Below, in pieces: positions 24,694 through 33,806 of a stretch of DNA of 64,000 nt (position 1 is the stretch's first letter; each line of letters starts with the position of its first letter). Source of the DNA: Sphingopyxis sp. OPL5 (GTDB lineage Bacteria > Pseudomonadota > Alphaproteobacteria > Sphingomonadales > Sphingomonadaceae); assembly GCF_003797775.2 (NCBI RefSeq), contig NZ_CP060725.1, positions 930,001 to 994,000 of the forward strand. The letters run 5' to 3'. The translations under genes and the position numbers were made by a program. A model generated the notes under the pieces. That model was not told the origin of the DNA. It saw nothing but the letters and a program-made list of their open reading frames with translations, and searched no databases.

Positions 24694-25629
24694 CTACCCG
24701 TTAACGATCGTGCCGCCGTTGGGATGCAACACCTGACCTGACATATAGCTGCTGTCGTCGCAGGCGAGGAACAGGAAGCAGGAGGCGACCTCGTTGGGCT
24801 CGCCCGGCCGTTTCATCGGCGTACCCTCGCCAAAGGTCGCGACCTTATCGGCTGGCGACCCGCCGCGCGGGTTGAGCGGGGTCCAGATCGGTCCCGGCGC
24901 GACCGCATTGACGCGAATGCCCTTCCCAACCAGATTTTCGCTGAGCGAGCGGGTGAAGGCGGTGATCGCACCCTTGGTGGCGCTGTAATCGAGCAGCCCG
25001 CCCGATCCCTGATACATCGTGACGCTGGTGCAATTGACGATCGCCGCTCCCTTCTTGAGGTGCGGCAGCGCGGCCTGCACCAGATAGAACATGCCAAAGA
25101 TGTTGGTTGCGAAGGTGCGCCGGAGTTGTTCGAGGCTGATGTCGCGAATATCCTCCGCCGGATGCTGCTCGCCCGCATTGTTGACGAGAATATCGAGCCG
25201 GCCGAGCCTGGCAACCGCCTTGCCGACGATCCTTTCGCCCGCGCCCGATTTGCCGACGTCGGCCTTGATGGTGATCGCGCAGCGCCCCTCCGCTTCGACG
25301 GTCGCGGCGGTGGCGTCGGCGTCAGCCCTGTTGCTGTGGTAGACGATCGCGATATCGGCGCCCTCGCGCGCGAAGAGCGCGCAGACCGCGCGGCCGATAC
25401 CGCTGTCGCCGCCAGTGACGATCGCGACCTTTCCCTTGAGACGGCCGGACCCGGGATAGCGCGGCTGCCATCTGGGCGCGCGATCAAGGTCGGCCTCTCG
25501 GTCCTTCGGCGGCTTGGCGATCGTCTTGCCCGCACCGACCTCCTTCCTCAGCTTCGTCGCCGCGCGCTTCTTGCCTTTCTTTTCGGCTTCGGTTTCGCCG
25601 ACCTTCCCGGCCTTCGGCTGTTTCGCCAT
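24694..25629 (-). CDS. SDR family oxidoreductase (general-stress glucose/ribitol dehydrogenase type)
   Basis: A 311-residue short-chain dehydrogenase with a 60-residue Lys-rich N-terminal extension (KAGKVGETEAEKKGKKRAAT) followed by the RYPGSGRLKGKVAIVTGGDSG pattern of the YhdG/YghA-type subgroup. Cofactor site TGGDSGIG (about 72-79), NNAGEQHP, catalytic YSATK, and the C-terminal SSYMSGQVLHPNGG. Substrate unknown. GGAG seven bases upstream of the ATG overlaps the end of the preceding gene, so the pair is coupled. Confidence 0.9.
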   Translation of the reverse strand: MAKQPKAGKVGETEAEKKGKKRAATKLRKEVGAGKTIAKPPKDREADLDRAPRWQPRYPGSGRLKGKVAIVTGGDSGIGRAVCALFAREGADIAIVYHSNRADADATAATVEAEGRCAITIKADVGKSGAGERIVGKAVARLGRLDILVNNAGEQHPAEDIRDISLEQLRRTFATNIFGMFYLVQAALPHLKKGAAIVNCTSVTMYQGSGGLLDYSATKGAITAFTRSLSENLVGKGIRVNAVAPGPIWTPLNPRGGSPADKVATFGEGTPMKRPGEPNEVASCFLFLACDDSSYMSGQVLHPNGGTIVNG

Positions 25630-25639
25630 CGCCCTACTC

Positions 25640-26482
25640 CTATTTCCCCGCGCGGAAGTCGCCGGCGAACTCCGGCTTTAGGGCGCGGATCAGCCCAGCC
25701 GTTACGGGGACGTTGATCCGGTAATCGCCCTCGGCATAAGCGCCGATCTCATAGGGGGCGATGGCGATCGTCAGGCGGTCGAGATGGCGCCCATCGGACG
25801 AGCCGAGCCACACCGTCTGCGCCGAGGCCGGCGGGCATTTGGCGAAGACCGAGTCCTCGCCCTCCGCGGACAGCTGAATGCCCTTCGCCGCCTTGGCGCG
25901 CGTGATCGCAGCGCAGAAATCGTCGCGGATCGCCGCGTCGAACGCGGTGCCGCTGGTGAACAGATCGAGCGGCGAACGTCGCTTGCCGCTGTTGCGGTCC
26001 CAGAGCAAAGTGCCGAAGGTCGTCATGCCGTGAGCGCCGCCGGTGTAGGTCGAAATCTCGCTCGACAGACTGAGGAAGCGCGGCGTGTCGGTGATGCGTT
26101 TCCAAGACTGCAAATGGCTGTGGGGACGGTAAGGAAAGCCTCCCTTTTCCGCGGCCACCCGATCACGGCGCGATTCAGCGATCAGCGCGTCGCGATTGGC
26201 CGCGCGGTCGGCATCGAGCCATTCGGCGAGTTTGGGGATCTTCGCCGCCTCGAGCGGATAGGCGTAGGAAAACTCCATCAGGTCACTGCTTTCCTTGACC
26301 TCCGACGCCGTCGCATTCGCCACCTTCACATCGTCGACGGCGCCGGGAGGCGCACCGGGGACCGAGGCGGCAGCGGCCTTTTCAGCGGTCGTCTGCGCCG
26401 GTTCGCTGGAGCAGGCGGTGAGAAGGAGGAGGATAGCCGGCGCGAGCGCTGCGGCGGAGCGGAGGGAAAGGATGGCGGTCAT
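25640..26482 (-). CDS. DUF3298/DUF4163-type (RsiV-like) lipoprotein
   Basis: A 280-residue secreted lipoprotein: signal with lipobox LLTAC, a low-complexity spacer, then FSYAYPLEAAKIPKLAEWLD, the conserved LSLSSEISTYTGGAHGMTTFGTLLWDRNSGK (about 150-180) and the C-terminal EIGAYAEGDYRINVPV that define the DUF4163-DUF3298 fold known from RsiV. In RsiV it binds lysozyme; no sigma factor is near, so that role is not implied. Start 26482 chosen because it gives the signal peptide; the frame is open far upstream without meaning. Confidence 0.85.
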   Translation of the reverse strand: MTAILSLRSAAALAPAILLLLTACSSEPAQTTAEKAAAASVPGAPPGAVDDVKVANATASEVKESSDLMEFSYAYPLEAAKIPKLAEWLDADRAANRDALIAESRRDRVAAEKGGFPYRPHSHLQSWKRITDTPRFLSLSSEISTYTGGAHGMTTFGTLLWDRNSGKRRSPLDLFTSGTAFDAAIRDDFCAAITRAKAAKGIQLSAEGEDSVFAKCPPASAQTVWLGSSDGRHLDRLTIAIAPYEIGAYAEGDYRINVPVTAGLIRALKPEFAGDFRAGK

Positions 26483-26536
26483 GGGCCAACAACGCCGGGC
26501 ATCGACAAAGTTTCCCCGCAAGCCTAGCAATTCGGA

Positions 26537-27949
26537 ATGACCGACCATTCCGACTTGATCCAGCCCGACAAGGGCCAGTATGCACGCACGATCCACCTTG
26601 TCGACAAGAAGAGCTTTGATAGCTGGCTGAAGGGCCGCAGCGCGCGTGAACGCGCCCACCTCGCCGCCGTCGGGTTCAAGCCCGATGCCTTTGTCCATGC
26701 TATCCTGCCCGGCGACGACCCCGAACGCTGGTCGGTGGTAACGACGGTTGCGAATGTTGAAAGCTTGTCGGCTTGGTGCCTTGCCAAGCTGGGCCAGATC
26801 TTGCCCGAAGGCCGTTACCGGGTCGAGGGGCGGCAGCCGGGCAAGGCGATGTTCGGGTGGATGAGCGGACAATATCGTTTCGACAGGTACCGCCCCAAGG
26901 CCGAAGCACATGGGCCACGTGTGCTGCTGACCAGCGACGTCGGCGCGATTGCCCCGGTGGTCGCCGAGATGCGCGCGACCGCGCTGGTCCGTGACATGGT
27001 CAACACGCCGGCCGCCGACATGGGGCCGGCGGCGATCGAGAAGGAAGCCGAACGCATCGCCAAGGCGCATGGCGCGAAGATCGTGGTAACCAAGGGCGAG
27101 GCGCTGGAACAAGGCTATCCGATGATCCACGCCGTCGGACGCGCGGCAGCGAAACATCATGCCCCACGACTGATCGAGATCTTGTGGGGCAAGGAGGACC
27201 ATCCGCGCATCGCGCTGGTCGGCAAGGGCATCAGTTTCGACAGCGGCGGGCTCGACATCAAACCGTCAGCCGGAATGCGGCTGATGAAGAAGGACATGGG
27301 CGGCGCGGCGCACGTGCTGGCGCTCGCCGAACTGGTGATGGCGAGCGGGCTGCCGGTGCGGCTGCACTGTCTGGTCGCGGCAGCAGAAAATGCCATTTCA
27401 GCCGATGCGTTCCGGCCGGGCGACGTATTGAAAAGCCGGCTCGGGTTGACGGTCGAGATCGGCAACACCGACGCCGAGGGCCGGCTGGTGCTCGGCGACG
27501 CGCTGGCGAAGGCGAGCGAGGGCAAGCCCGAGTTGATCGTCGATTTCGCGACGCTGACCGGAGCCGCGCGCGTCGCACTGGGTCCCGACCTGCCACCGCT
27601 GTTCGCCAATGACGATGCGCTGGCCGACGCGATGCTGGCGGGCGGCATCGATCGCGACGACCCGCTTTGGCGGATGCCACTATGGGATAGCTACGCCGAC
27701 CTGCTCGAAACCGACATCGCCGACCTTGGCAATGCGGGCTCTTCGGCTTTCGCCGGGACGATCACCGCCGCGTTGTTCCTCAAGCGGTTCGTCGGCGAAG
27801 GCATCACCTGGGCGCATGTCGACACCTTCGCCTGGCGCCCCTCAGCGAAGCACGGCCGACCCAAGGGCGGCGCGGCGCTCGGGATGCGCGCGGCATGGGC
27901 GATGCTGCAGGCGCGCTACGACCGGCGGCGCAAGGGCGATGGCGCTTGA
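26537..27949 (+). CDS. M17 family leucyl aminopeptidase
   Basis: A 470-residue cytosolic metallo-aminopeptidase. The catalytic half carries VGKGISFDSGGLDIKP (FDSGG at 234-238, metal Asp and Lys) and the M17 signature NTDAEGRL (310-317). The N-terminal domain is divergent, as usual for the alphaproteobacterial second PepA-like paralogue. It diverges from the RsiV-like gene by 54 bases and precedes an NlpC/P60 gene by 75 bases, a linkage common in this order, perhaps for recycling of cell-wall peptides. Confidence 0.92.
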   Translation: MTDHSDLIQPDKGQYARTIHLVDKKSFDSWLKGRSARERAHLAAVGFKPDAFVHAILPGDDPERWSVVTTVANVESLSAWCLAKLGQILPEGRYRVEGRQPGKAMFGWMSGQYRFDRYRPKAEAHGPRVLLTSDVGAIAPVVAEMRATALVRDMVNTPAADMGPAAIEKEAERIAKAHGAKIVVTKGEALEQGYPMIHAVGRAAAKHHAPRLIEILWGKEDHPRIALVGKGISFDSGGLDIKPSAGMRLMKKDMGGAAHVLALAELVMASGLPVRLHCLVAAAENAISADAFRPGDVLKSRLGLTVEIGNTDAEGRLVLGDALAKASEGKPELIVDFATLTGAARVALGPDLPPLFANDDALADAMLAGGIDRDDPLWRMPLWDSYADLLETDIADLGNAGSSAFAGTITAALFLKRFVGEGITWAHVDTFAWRPSAKHGRPKGGAALGMRAAWAMLQARYDRRRKGDGA

Positions 27950-28024
27950 TAAAAGCCCTACCGCTGCGCTAATGCGCCGCGATTATCCGCCGTTCGGCGG
28001 CTTCATCGCATTTCAGGACATGAC

Positions 28025-28963
28025 GTGACAGCAGAGGTCGAAAATTTGGCGGGTCGCATCCGCATGGGGCGCCCGGGCGCAGCAGGAGCGGGACGTGGCC
28101 GTTTCGGCCTGACAGGCACGTCGCAAAGCTATGATCCGCGCGTCGTCGCGATCCGCCCCGACCTCGCCGACATCGCAGTCGCTGGCCAGCATTTCGCACC
28201 CCATTATGCCGCGCCGATGATGAGCAGTTGCGTGCTGCCCTCAGCGGTGTTGCGCGGCGCGCCGTCACTCGATGCCGACCAGACGAGCGAGCTTCTCTAC
28301 GGCGAAGGCTTCGCGCTGCTCGACCTGACGGGCGGGTGGGCTTGGGGGTATTGCCTGGCTGACCATTATGTAGGGTATCTGGCCGCCGACGCGCTGGGGG
28401 CGCCGATCGCGCCGACGCACCGGGTGCGGGCGAGCGAAGCGCTGCTCCACAGCGCCCCCGACGCCGCGAGCGGCGGGTCGGCGGTGCTGCCGCGCGGGGC
28501 GCTGGTGATGGGCGAGGCCGAGGGCGAATGGCTCGCCACCGCGCACGGATATCTGCCGCTCGCCGCATTGGCGGAGGTCGGCACCGACGAAACCGATGCC
28601 GCGACGGTCGCCGAGGAGATGGTCGGCGCGCCCTATCTGTGGGGCGGCCGGACCGCCGCCGGGATCGACTGTTCGGGGCTGGTGCAACTCGCTTGGGCCG
28701 CTGCGGGCATCCACCTACCGCGCGACAGCGATCTGCAGCTGGCATCGCTCGGCGCCGACAAGGACGTCGACCCAGCCGCACTCCGGCGCGGCGACCTGGT
28801 CTTCTTTCCCGGCCATGTCGGCATCATGGCCGACGCCACCCACATCATCCACGCCAGCCGACGATGGATGGCGGTGAAAGTGGAGCCGCTGGCCGACGTC
28901 GTCGCACGTTCGGCAGCCAAGGATCATGACCCGCCGGTGAGCGGGTATAAAAGACTGACATAA
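28025..28963 (+). CDS. NlpC/P60 family cell-wall peptidase
   Basis: A 312-residue protein: two SH3-like segments (about 45-190), then an NlpC/P60 domain with catalytic Cys in GIDCSGLVQLAW (about 217-228), His in FFPGHVGIM and a third polar residue in HIIHASR. Members cut D-Glu-diaminopimelate bonds in peptidoglycan peptides (dipeptidyl-peptidase VI type). No signal peptide, so recycling in the cytosol is likely. The GTG at 28025 has AGGA seven bases upstream. Four bases separate its stop from argC. Confidence 0.9.
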   Translation: MTAEVENLAGRIRMGRPGAAGAGRGRFGLTGTSQSYDPRVVAIRPDLADIAVAGQHFAPHYAAPMMSSCVLPSAVLRGAPSLDADQTSELLYGEGFALLDLTGGWAWGYCLADHYVGYLAADALGAPIAPTHRVRASEALLHSAPDAASGGSAVLPRGALVMGEAEGEWLATAHGYLPLAALAEVGTDETDAATVAEEMVGAPYLWGGRTAAGIDCSGLVQLAWAAAGIHLPRDSDLQLASLGADKDVDPAALRRGDLVFFPGHVGIMADATHIIHASRRWMAVKVEPLADVVARSAAKDHDPPVSGYKRLT

Positions 28964-28967
28964 CATC

Positions 28968-29888
28968 ATGACACAGACGGTATTCATCGACGGCGCGGCG
29001 GGAACGACGGGCCTCGAAATCGCCGAGCGGCTGGCAGGACGGAGCGAATTCGCACTGGTGACGCTCGACGAGGCGCGGCGCAAGGACGCCGATGCGCGGC
29101 GCGAAGCGCTGAACGATGCCGATTTCGTCATCCTCTGCCTGCCCGACGCCGCGGCGATCGAGGCGGTCGCGATGATCGCGAACGACCGGACCAAGGTGAT
29201 CGACGCCTCGACCGCGCACCGCGTCGCCCCGGGCTGGGCCTATGGCTTCCCCGAGCTGAACGCGGGACAGCGCGCCGCGATCGCCGCGGCGACGCGGGTC
29301 AGCAACCCCGGCTGTTATCCGACGGGCTTCCTCGCGCTCGTCGCGCCGCTGGTCGCGGCGGGCATCGTCGCGAAGGATGCGCGCCTGAGCGTCAACGCGG
29401 TGTCGGGCTATTCGGGCGGCGGCAAGGAACTGATCGCGCGTTTCGAAGCCGAAACCGACATCGGTTTTCGCAGCTATGGCCTGTCGCTTGGACACAAGCA
29501 TGTGCCGGAAATGCAGGCGGGTTCTGGACTGATCCACGCGCCCGTGTTCGCGCCGGCGGTGGTGCCGGTCTATCGCGGCATGCTGGTCGAAGTACCGCTG
29601 AGCTTCGACGCGCCGACTGCGGAAGCGGTCTATGACGCGCTCGCGGCGCATTATGCGGGGTCCCCGCTGGTCAGCGTGCGGCGTGCGGGCGACGAAAGCG
29701 AGCTACTGCTGCGCAAGGACGATGCCGCGACCGACGCGATGGAGCTGATGCTCTATGCCAGCGCCGACGGCGCCCAGCTGCGGCTCGTCGCGCGGCTCGA
29801 CAATCTCGGCAAGGGTGCGAGCGGCGCCTGCGTCCAGAATCTCAACATCATGGCGGGTTTGCCTGAGACGGCGGGGCTGCGGCTGTAA
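28968..29888 (+). CDS. argC: N-acetyl-gamma-glutamyl-phosphate reductase, short form
   Basis: Reduces N-acetylglutamyl phosphate to the semialdehyde in arginine synthesis, with NADPH. The 306-residue product is the short (type 2) ArgC: IDGAAGTTGLEIAERL at the N-terminus, catalytic Cys116 in SNPGCYPTG, SGYSGGGKELI and the His in HKHVPEM. It directly follows the NlpC/P60 gene; no other arg gene is in the window. Confidence 0.95.
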   Translation: MTQTVFIDGAAGTTGLEIAERLAGRSEFALVTLDEARRKDADARREALNDADFVILCLPDAAAIEAVAMIANDRTKVIDASTAHRVAPGWAYGFPELNAGQRAAIAAATRVSNPGCYPTGFLALVAPLVAAGIVAKDARLSVNAVSGYSGGGKELIARFEAETDIGFRSYGLSLGHKHVPEMQAGSGLIHAPVFAPAVVPVYRGMLVEVPLSFDAPTAEAVYDALAAHYAGSPLVSVRRAGDESELLLRKDDAATDAMELMLYASADGAQLRLVARLDNLGKGASGACVQNLNIMAGLPETAGLRL

Positions 29889-29895
29889 TTCCTCT

Positions 29896-29978
29896 CGTCA
29901 TTGCGAGGAGCGAAGCGGCGCGGCAATCCAGAGCAGGCGTACACCGCTCTGGATTGCTTCGCTTCGCTCGCAATGACG
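29896..29978. repeat. REP-like inverted repeat, family B copy 1
   Basis: CGTCATTGCGAG...CAATCCAGAGC and its complement GCTCTGGATTGC...CAATGACG form a long hairpin. Other copies are at 37504-37573, 42188-42263 and 54223-54307. All four lie directly 3' of a gene, in gaps of under 120 bases. Confidence 0.85.
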
Positions 29979-30000
29979 AAGTGAAAGAAACGCTAGGGAG

Positions 30001-30216
30001 TCAGTGCACCGTGTCGAGGATGTCCTCGACCGACAGATAGACGATCAGTCGCTCGATCTGGCGCCAGCGCGCGAAGTGGATGTGGTTGCCGAGCACGCGA
30101 TACTGCTCGGCGCGCGCCGCGGCTGCAAACCCCGCCTCGTCGCCATGCTGGTGGATCAGCGCATGCGCGTCGTCCACCGCGGCGCGGTCGGAAAGAAAAG
30201 GTGCTGGCAGCTGCAT
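30001..30216 (-). CDS. Small conserved hypothetical protein
   Basis: About 71 residues, starting MQLPAPFLSDRAAVDDAHAL and holding HGDEAGFAAAARAEQYR and LGNHIHFARWRQIERLI. The same wording occurs in other sphingomonad genomes as far as I recall, but no function is known. ATG 30216 has GGGGA a few bases upstream; ATG 30231 is an alternative. No membrane segment or signal peptide. Confidence 0.7.
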   Translation of the reverse strand: MQLPAPFLSDRAAVDDAHALIHQHGDEAGFAAAARAEQYRVLGNHIHFARWRQIERLIVYLSVEDILDTVH

Positions 30217-30348
30217 GGTGTCCCCGATCATGTCGGGACCGCTCTACGTCCGCCACCTCACCGCGCCGTTCCCAATAGTGCTGAACAGGCGGGTAAGGTT
30301 AATCGCAAGGCGCTTCGGGTTAACCATGGCAGGCCGCGTTTCGCCTCT

Positions 30349-30376
30349 TTGACCTTGCCCGCAGCGCGTGTAGACA
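30349..30376 (+). promoter_or_regulatory. Promoter of the sugar dehydrogenase gene, probably leaderless
   Basis: TTGACC (30349-30354) and TAGACA (30371-30376) are 16 bases apart, and the ATG at 30383 sits where transcription should begin. No ribosome site is present. Confidence 0.5.
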
Positions 30377-30382
30377 TGGGCC

Positions 30383-31723
30383 ATGCGCAAGATCCTGAAA
30401 TATGTCCTCATCGCCCTGCTGCTGATCCTGGTCGTCGCCGGCGTCGTCCTTTACGCGATGTCGCGGCCCGATGTGGCGCGCTTCTCGACCGCAGAGCTGA
30501 GCGGCCGGGTACCCGTGATGGCGCCGCAGGCGTCGCAGACGATCCCGACGATGAACGTGCCCGAGGCGACCAAATGGCCCGCCGGAGAGGCGCCGCGCGC
30601 CGCCGCAGGGCTGAGCGTCGCACGCTTCGCCGAGGGGCTGGCGCATCCGCGGACGATGTTCGTGCTGCCCAATGGCGACGTGCTGGTCGCCGAGAGCGAA
30701 AGCCCGCCGCGCGATACCTCGGGCATCGAGGGTGCGGTGATGGGCCGGATGATGAGCAAGGCGGGCGCCGGCGGCAAGTCGGCGAACCGCATCAGTCTTC
30801 TCCGCGACGCCGACGGCGACGGCAAGGCCGAGGTCAAGACCGCCTATATCACCGGCCTCAACTCGCCCTATGGTATCGCGCTGGTCGGCAAGACGCTCTA
30901 TGTCGCCAACACCGACGCGCTGCTCGCCTTCCCCTATGTCGAGGGCGAAACCGCGATGAGCGGCAAGCCGAGCAAGATCGCCGACCTGCCCGCCGCCGGC
31001 ACCAACCGCCACTGGACCAAGAGCCTGGTCGCGGCGCCCAACGGTTGGCTCTATGTCGGCGTCGGCGCCGACAGCAATATCGGTGAAAAGGGCCTGGCGA
31101 ACGAAGCGCGGCGCGCGCGTATCCTGGAAATCCGCCCCGAACAGAAATATGTCCGCACCTTCGCGGCGGGCATCCGCAACCCCGTCGGGCTCGGCTTTTA
31201 TCCGGGCAGCGACCAGTTGTGGACCGTGGTCAACGAGCGCGACATGCTCGGCAGCGACCTGGTCCCAGACTATCTGGCCGAGATCGACGAAGGCGATTTC
31301 TATGGCTGGCCCTGGTATTATTGGGGCGGCTTCGTCGACACGCGGGTCGCGCCCGATGCCGACGACCGGCGCCAATATGTCAAGCGCCCTGAATATGCGC
31401 TCGGCGCCCACACCGCGCCGCTGGGGATGACCTTTACCCAAGGCCTCGACCTCGGCGAGCGCTGGGCGAACGGGGCTTTGATCGCCCGCCACGGGTCGTG
31501 GAACCGCGAACCGGTCGCGGGGTATGACGTGGTGTTCGTGAAATTCGGTGCCAATGGCAAACCCACCGACACGCTGCCGATCACCCTGCTCGACCAGTTC
31601 CTTGCCAAGGACGGCAAGACGACGCGCGGTCGCCCGGCCGATGTGAAGGTCGCGAAGGACGGCAGCGCGCTGATCGCCGACGATACCGGCGGGGTGATCT
31701 GGCGGGTGGCTAAGGCGGGGTAG
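30383..31723 (+). CDS. PQQ-dependent sugar dehydrogenase-like (sorbosone dehydrogenase family) protein
   Basis: A 446-residue protein anchored by one N-terminal membrane helix (about 4-26) with a periplasmic six-bladed beta-propeller of the soluble glucose/sorbosone dehydrogenase family. Family marks: FAEGLAHPRTMFVLPNGDVLVAE, ITGLNSPYGIAL, NRHWTKSLV, VGVGADSNIGEKG, GIRNPVGLGFYP, HTAPLGMTFTQG and RHGSWNREPVAGYDVVFV. PQQ and calcium use is inferred from the family. Substrate unknown; the gene stands alone. Confidence 0.88.
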   Translation: MRKILKYVLIALLLILVVAGVVLYAMSRPDVARFSTAELSGRVPVMAPQASQTIPTMNVPEATKWPAGEAPRAAAGLSVARFAEGLAHPRTMFVLPNGDVLVAESESPPRDTSGIEGAVMGRMMSKAGAGGKSANRISLLRDADGDGKAEVKTAYITGLNSPYGIALVGKTLYVANTDALLAFPYVEGETAMSGKPSKIADLPAAGTNRHWTKSLVAAPNGWLYVGVGADSNIGEKGLANEARRARILEIRPEQKYVRTFAAGIRNPVGLGFYPGSDQLWTVVNERDMLGSDLVPDYLAEIDEGDFYGWPWYYWGGFVDTRVAPDADDRRQYVKRPEYALGAHTAPLGMTFTQGLDLGERWANGALIARHGSWNREPVAGYDVVFVKFGANGKPTDTLPITLLDQFLAKDGKTTRGRPADVKVAKDGSALIADDTGGVIWRVAKAG

Positions 31724-31731
31724 GTCCGGGG

Positions 31732-31998
31732 GTGAGCCGCCTCAGCTTCGCCCGGACGATACAATTTCTCTTTATTATTATCGGCGCCAGCGCGCTGCTG
31801 CTTCCGAGCACGCGCAACGCGGATTTCGATGCCAAATATTTGCTGTTGGTCTTGGGATCGCTGCTGCTTGCGATAATTTTCGTGGCGCTCAAATGCCCCT
31901 GCTGCGGATACAGCCTGTACCGCACGAGAAACTATCGGATAAACCTGCTCGTCCCGGCAAGCCGGACGTGTTCGCACTGTCAGGCCAGGCGCAACTGA
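31732..31998 (+). CDS. Small membrane protein with zinc-ribbon-like cysteines
   Basis: An 88-residue protein with two hydrophobic helices (about 9-24 and 36-53) and a C-terminal C-P-C-C ... C-S-H-C arrangement that could form a small zinc ribbon. I do not recognise a family. GTG 31732 follows the sugar-dehydrogenase stop by eight bases, with a weak GGGG ribosome site, so it may be co-transcribed. Confidence 0.55.
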   Translation: MSRLSFARTIQFLFIIIGASALLLPSTRNADFDAKYLLLVLGSLLLAIIFVALKCPCCGYSLYRTRNYRINLLVPASRTCSHCQARRN

Positions 31999-32014
31999 CG
32001 CGCCCGGTAAGGAC

Positions 32015-33130
32015 TTAGACCCGCATCGGCATCAATACGTACAATGCCGGGCTCTTCTCGCTCTCGCGGATCAGCGTCGGGGCGTTGGCGTCGGCGAGGT
32101 GGAGTTCGACGGTGTCGCCATCGACCTGGCCGAGGATGTCGCTGAGGTAGCGGGCGTTGAAGCCGATCTCCATCGCCTCGCTGTCGTACACCGCCGCGAC
32201 CTCTTCGGCGGCGGTGCCGTTTTCGGGGCTGGTGACGCTGAGCGTGATGCGGTCCTTGTCGAGGCCGACCTTGACCGCGCGGGTCTTTTCGCTGGCGATC
32301 GTCGAGACGCGGTCGACGCCCTGGAACAGGCTTTTCGGATCAACCTTCAAGAGCTTGTCGTTCGCGGTCGGGATGACGCGGCTGTAGTCGGGGAAGGTGC
32401 CGTCGATCAGTTTCGAGGTCAGCACGGCGTTGCCGAGCTGGAAACGGATCTTGGTCGCCGACAGGCTGATTTCGACATTGCCCTCGGCCTCGTCGAGCAG
32501 CTTGCGGATCTCGCCGACGCATTTGCGCGGAACGATCACGTCGGGCATCGCGCTGGCGCCGTCGGGGCGGGTCACCGTGTAGCGGGCAAGGCGGTGGCCA
32601 TCGGTCGCCGCGGCCTTGAGCACCGGGCCGGTCGCATCTTCGGCGACGTGCAGGAAGATGCCGTTGAGATAATAGCGCGTTTCCTCGGTCGAGATCGCGA
32701 AGCGCGTCTTGTCGATGATCTGGATCAGCTCGGCGACCGGCAGTTCGAAATTGGTCGGCAGTTCGCCCTCGGCGATCACCGGGAAATCGTCGCGCGGCAG
32801 CGTCGGCAGGTTGAAGTTCGAGCGGCCGGCCTTGACCTGCATCTTGCCCTCGGCAGCGGCGAGGCTGACCTCGGCACCCTCGGGCAGCTTGCGGGCGATT
32901 TCGAAAAGGGTGTGCGCCGACACGGTGGTGGTGCCGGGGGTTTCGACCCGGGCGGCGATCGTCTCGACCACCTGCAGGTCGAGGTCGGTCGCCATCAGCT
33001 TGAGCTGGCCCGATGCGTCAGCCTCGATCAGCACGTTCGAGAGGATGGGAATCGTGTTACGCCGCTCGACCACCGACTGGACGTGGCCAAGGCTCTTCAA
33101 CAGTATCGCGCGTTCGATCGTCGCTTTCAT
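32015..33130 (-). CDS. dnaN: DNA polymerase III sliding clamp, beta subunit
   Basis: The processivity clamp of the replicase. The 371-residue protein shows the three-domain clamp: MKATIERAILLKSLGHVQSVVERRNTIPILSNVLI at the N-terminus, TDLDLQV, the ATDGHRLA motif of domain 2 (about 172-179) and the C-terminal YVLMPMRV that shapes the protein-binding pocket. It is not beside dnaA or recF here, as is usual in sphingomonads; no origin-like DnaA-box cluster was seen nearby. Confidence 0.97.
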   Translation of the reverse strand: MKATIERAILLKSLGHVQSVVERRNTIPILSNVLIEADASGQLKLMATDLDLQVVETIAARVETPGTTTVSAHTLFEIARKLPEGAEVSLAAAEGKMQVKAGRSNFNLPTLPRDDFPVIAEGELPTNFELPVAELIQIIDKTRFAISTEETRYYLNGIFLHVAEDATGPVLKAAATDGHRLARYTVTRPDGASAMPDVIVPRKCVGEIRKLLDEAEGNVEISLSATKIRFQLGNAVLTSKLIDGTFPDYSRVIPTANDKLLKVDPKSLFQGVDRVSTIASEKTRAVKVGLDKDRITLSVTSPENGTAAEEVAAVYDSEAMEIGFNARYLSDILGQVDGDTVELHLADANAPTLIRESEKSPALYVLMPMRV

Positions 33131-33304
33131 TGTTATTCCGCCATCCTGTATGCTCGTGCGGGAGAAGTCCCTCGGGGACGGGTACCATGGGCGCCTTGGC
33201 ACCCCGATTCCCTGCCCCCATAAAATGTCTTCCTTCCTTAACGCGCCTATGGCGCCGTGCAAGCCATGCTTGCAAAGCATCCCCAATCGCGCAATCGAGG
33301 CGCG

Positions 33305-33802
33305 ATGCGCCGCGCCCTCCCCTTTTTGCTGATGCTGGCGGCGGTGCCCGCCATGGCGGCGGCAGCGCCGCGCACGGCGCTCGGCATCTTCGACGGCTGG
33401 GGCGCCTTTCGCGACCCCGCAGCGCCGCGTTGCTATGCGATCGCCGCCCCCGCCGCGACGATCGGGACGCCGCAGGTGAAGGCCTATGCCAGCGTCGGTT
33501 ACTGGCCCAAATCGCGGATTCGCGGCCAATTCTACGTCCGCCTGTCGAAAGCGCGGCGCGCCGGCGGCGAATTGCGGCTGACGATCGGCAGCCGCCGCTT
33601 CATCCTGACCGGCAACGGTGCCCATGGCTGGGCGAGCGACGCGCGGATGGATGCCGCGATCATCGCCGCCATACGATCGGCGCCGAGCATGAGCGTCGAG
33701 AGCGTGTCGACGAGTGGCGGGTCGATCGCCGACACCTATCGCCTGCGCGGCGCGGCGACGGCGATCGACGCGGCGGCGCTGGGCTGTGCAAGACCGGGAT
33801 GA
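33305..33802 (+). CDS. Secreted IalB-like hypothetical protein
   Basis: A 165-residue exported protein: MRRALPFLLMLAAVPAMAAAA signal peptide, then FDGWGAFRDPAAPRCYAIAAP, which resembles the start of invasion-associated-locus-B (IalB) type proteins, with VGYWPKSRIRGQFYVRLS and a C-terminal LRGAATAIDAAALGC. Function unknown. I use ATG 33305 because it opens the signal peptide; ATG 33257 adds an irrelevant leader. The stop is four bases before the racemase ATG, so the pair is likely an operon. Confidence 0.7.
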   Translation: MRRALPFLLMLAAVPAMAAAAPRTALGIFDGWGAFRDPAAPRCYAIAAPAATIGTPQVKAYASVGYWPKSRIRGQFYVRLSKARRAGGELRLTIGSRRFILTGNGAHGWASDARMDAAIIAAIRSAPSMSVESVSTSGGSIADTYRLRGAATAIDAAALGCARPG

Positions 33803-33806
33803 TGCG

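Noticed and set aside
25640..27202. Long N-terminal extension of the DUF3298 lipoprotein to 27202
   Set aside because: It would be antisense to the M17 aminopeptidase and would place the lipoprotein signal in mid-protein; ATG 26482 is the natural start.
32015..33130. dnaN as a marker of the replication origin
   Set aside because: No dnaA, recF, gyrB or DnaA-box cluster is nearby; in sphingomonads dnaN is often apart from the origin.
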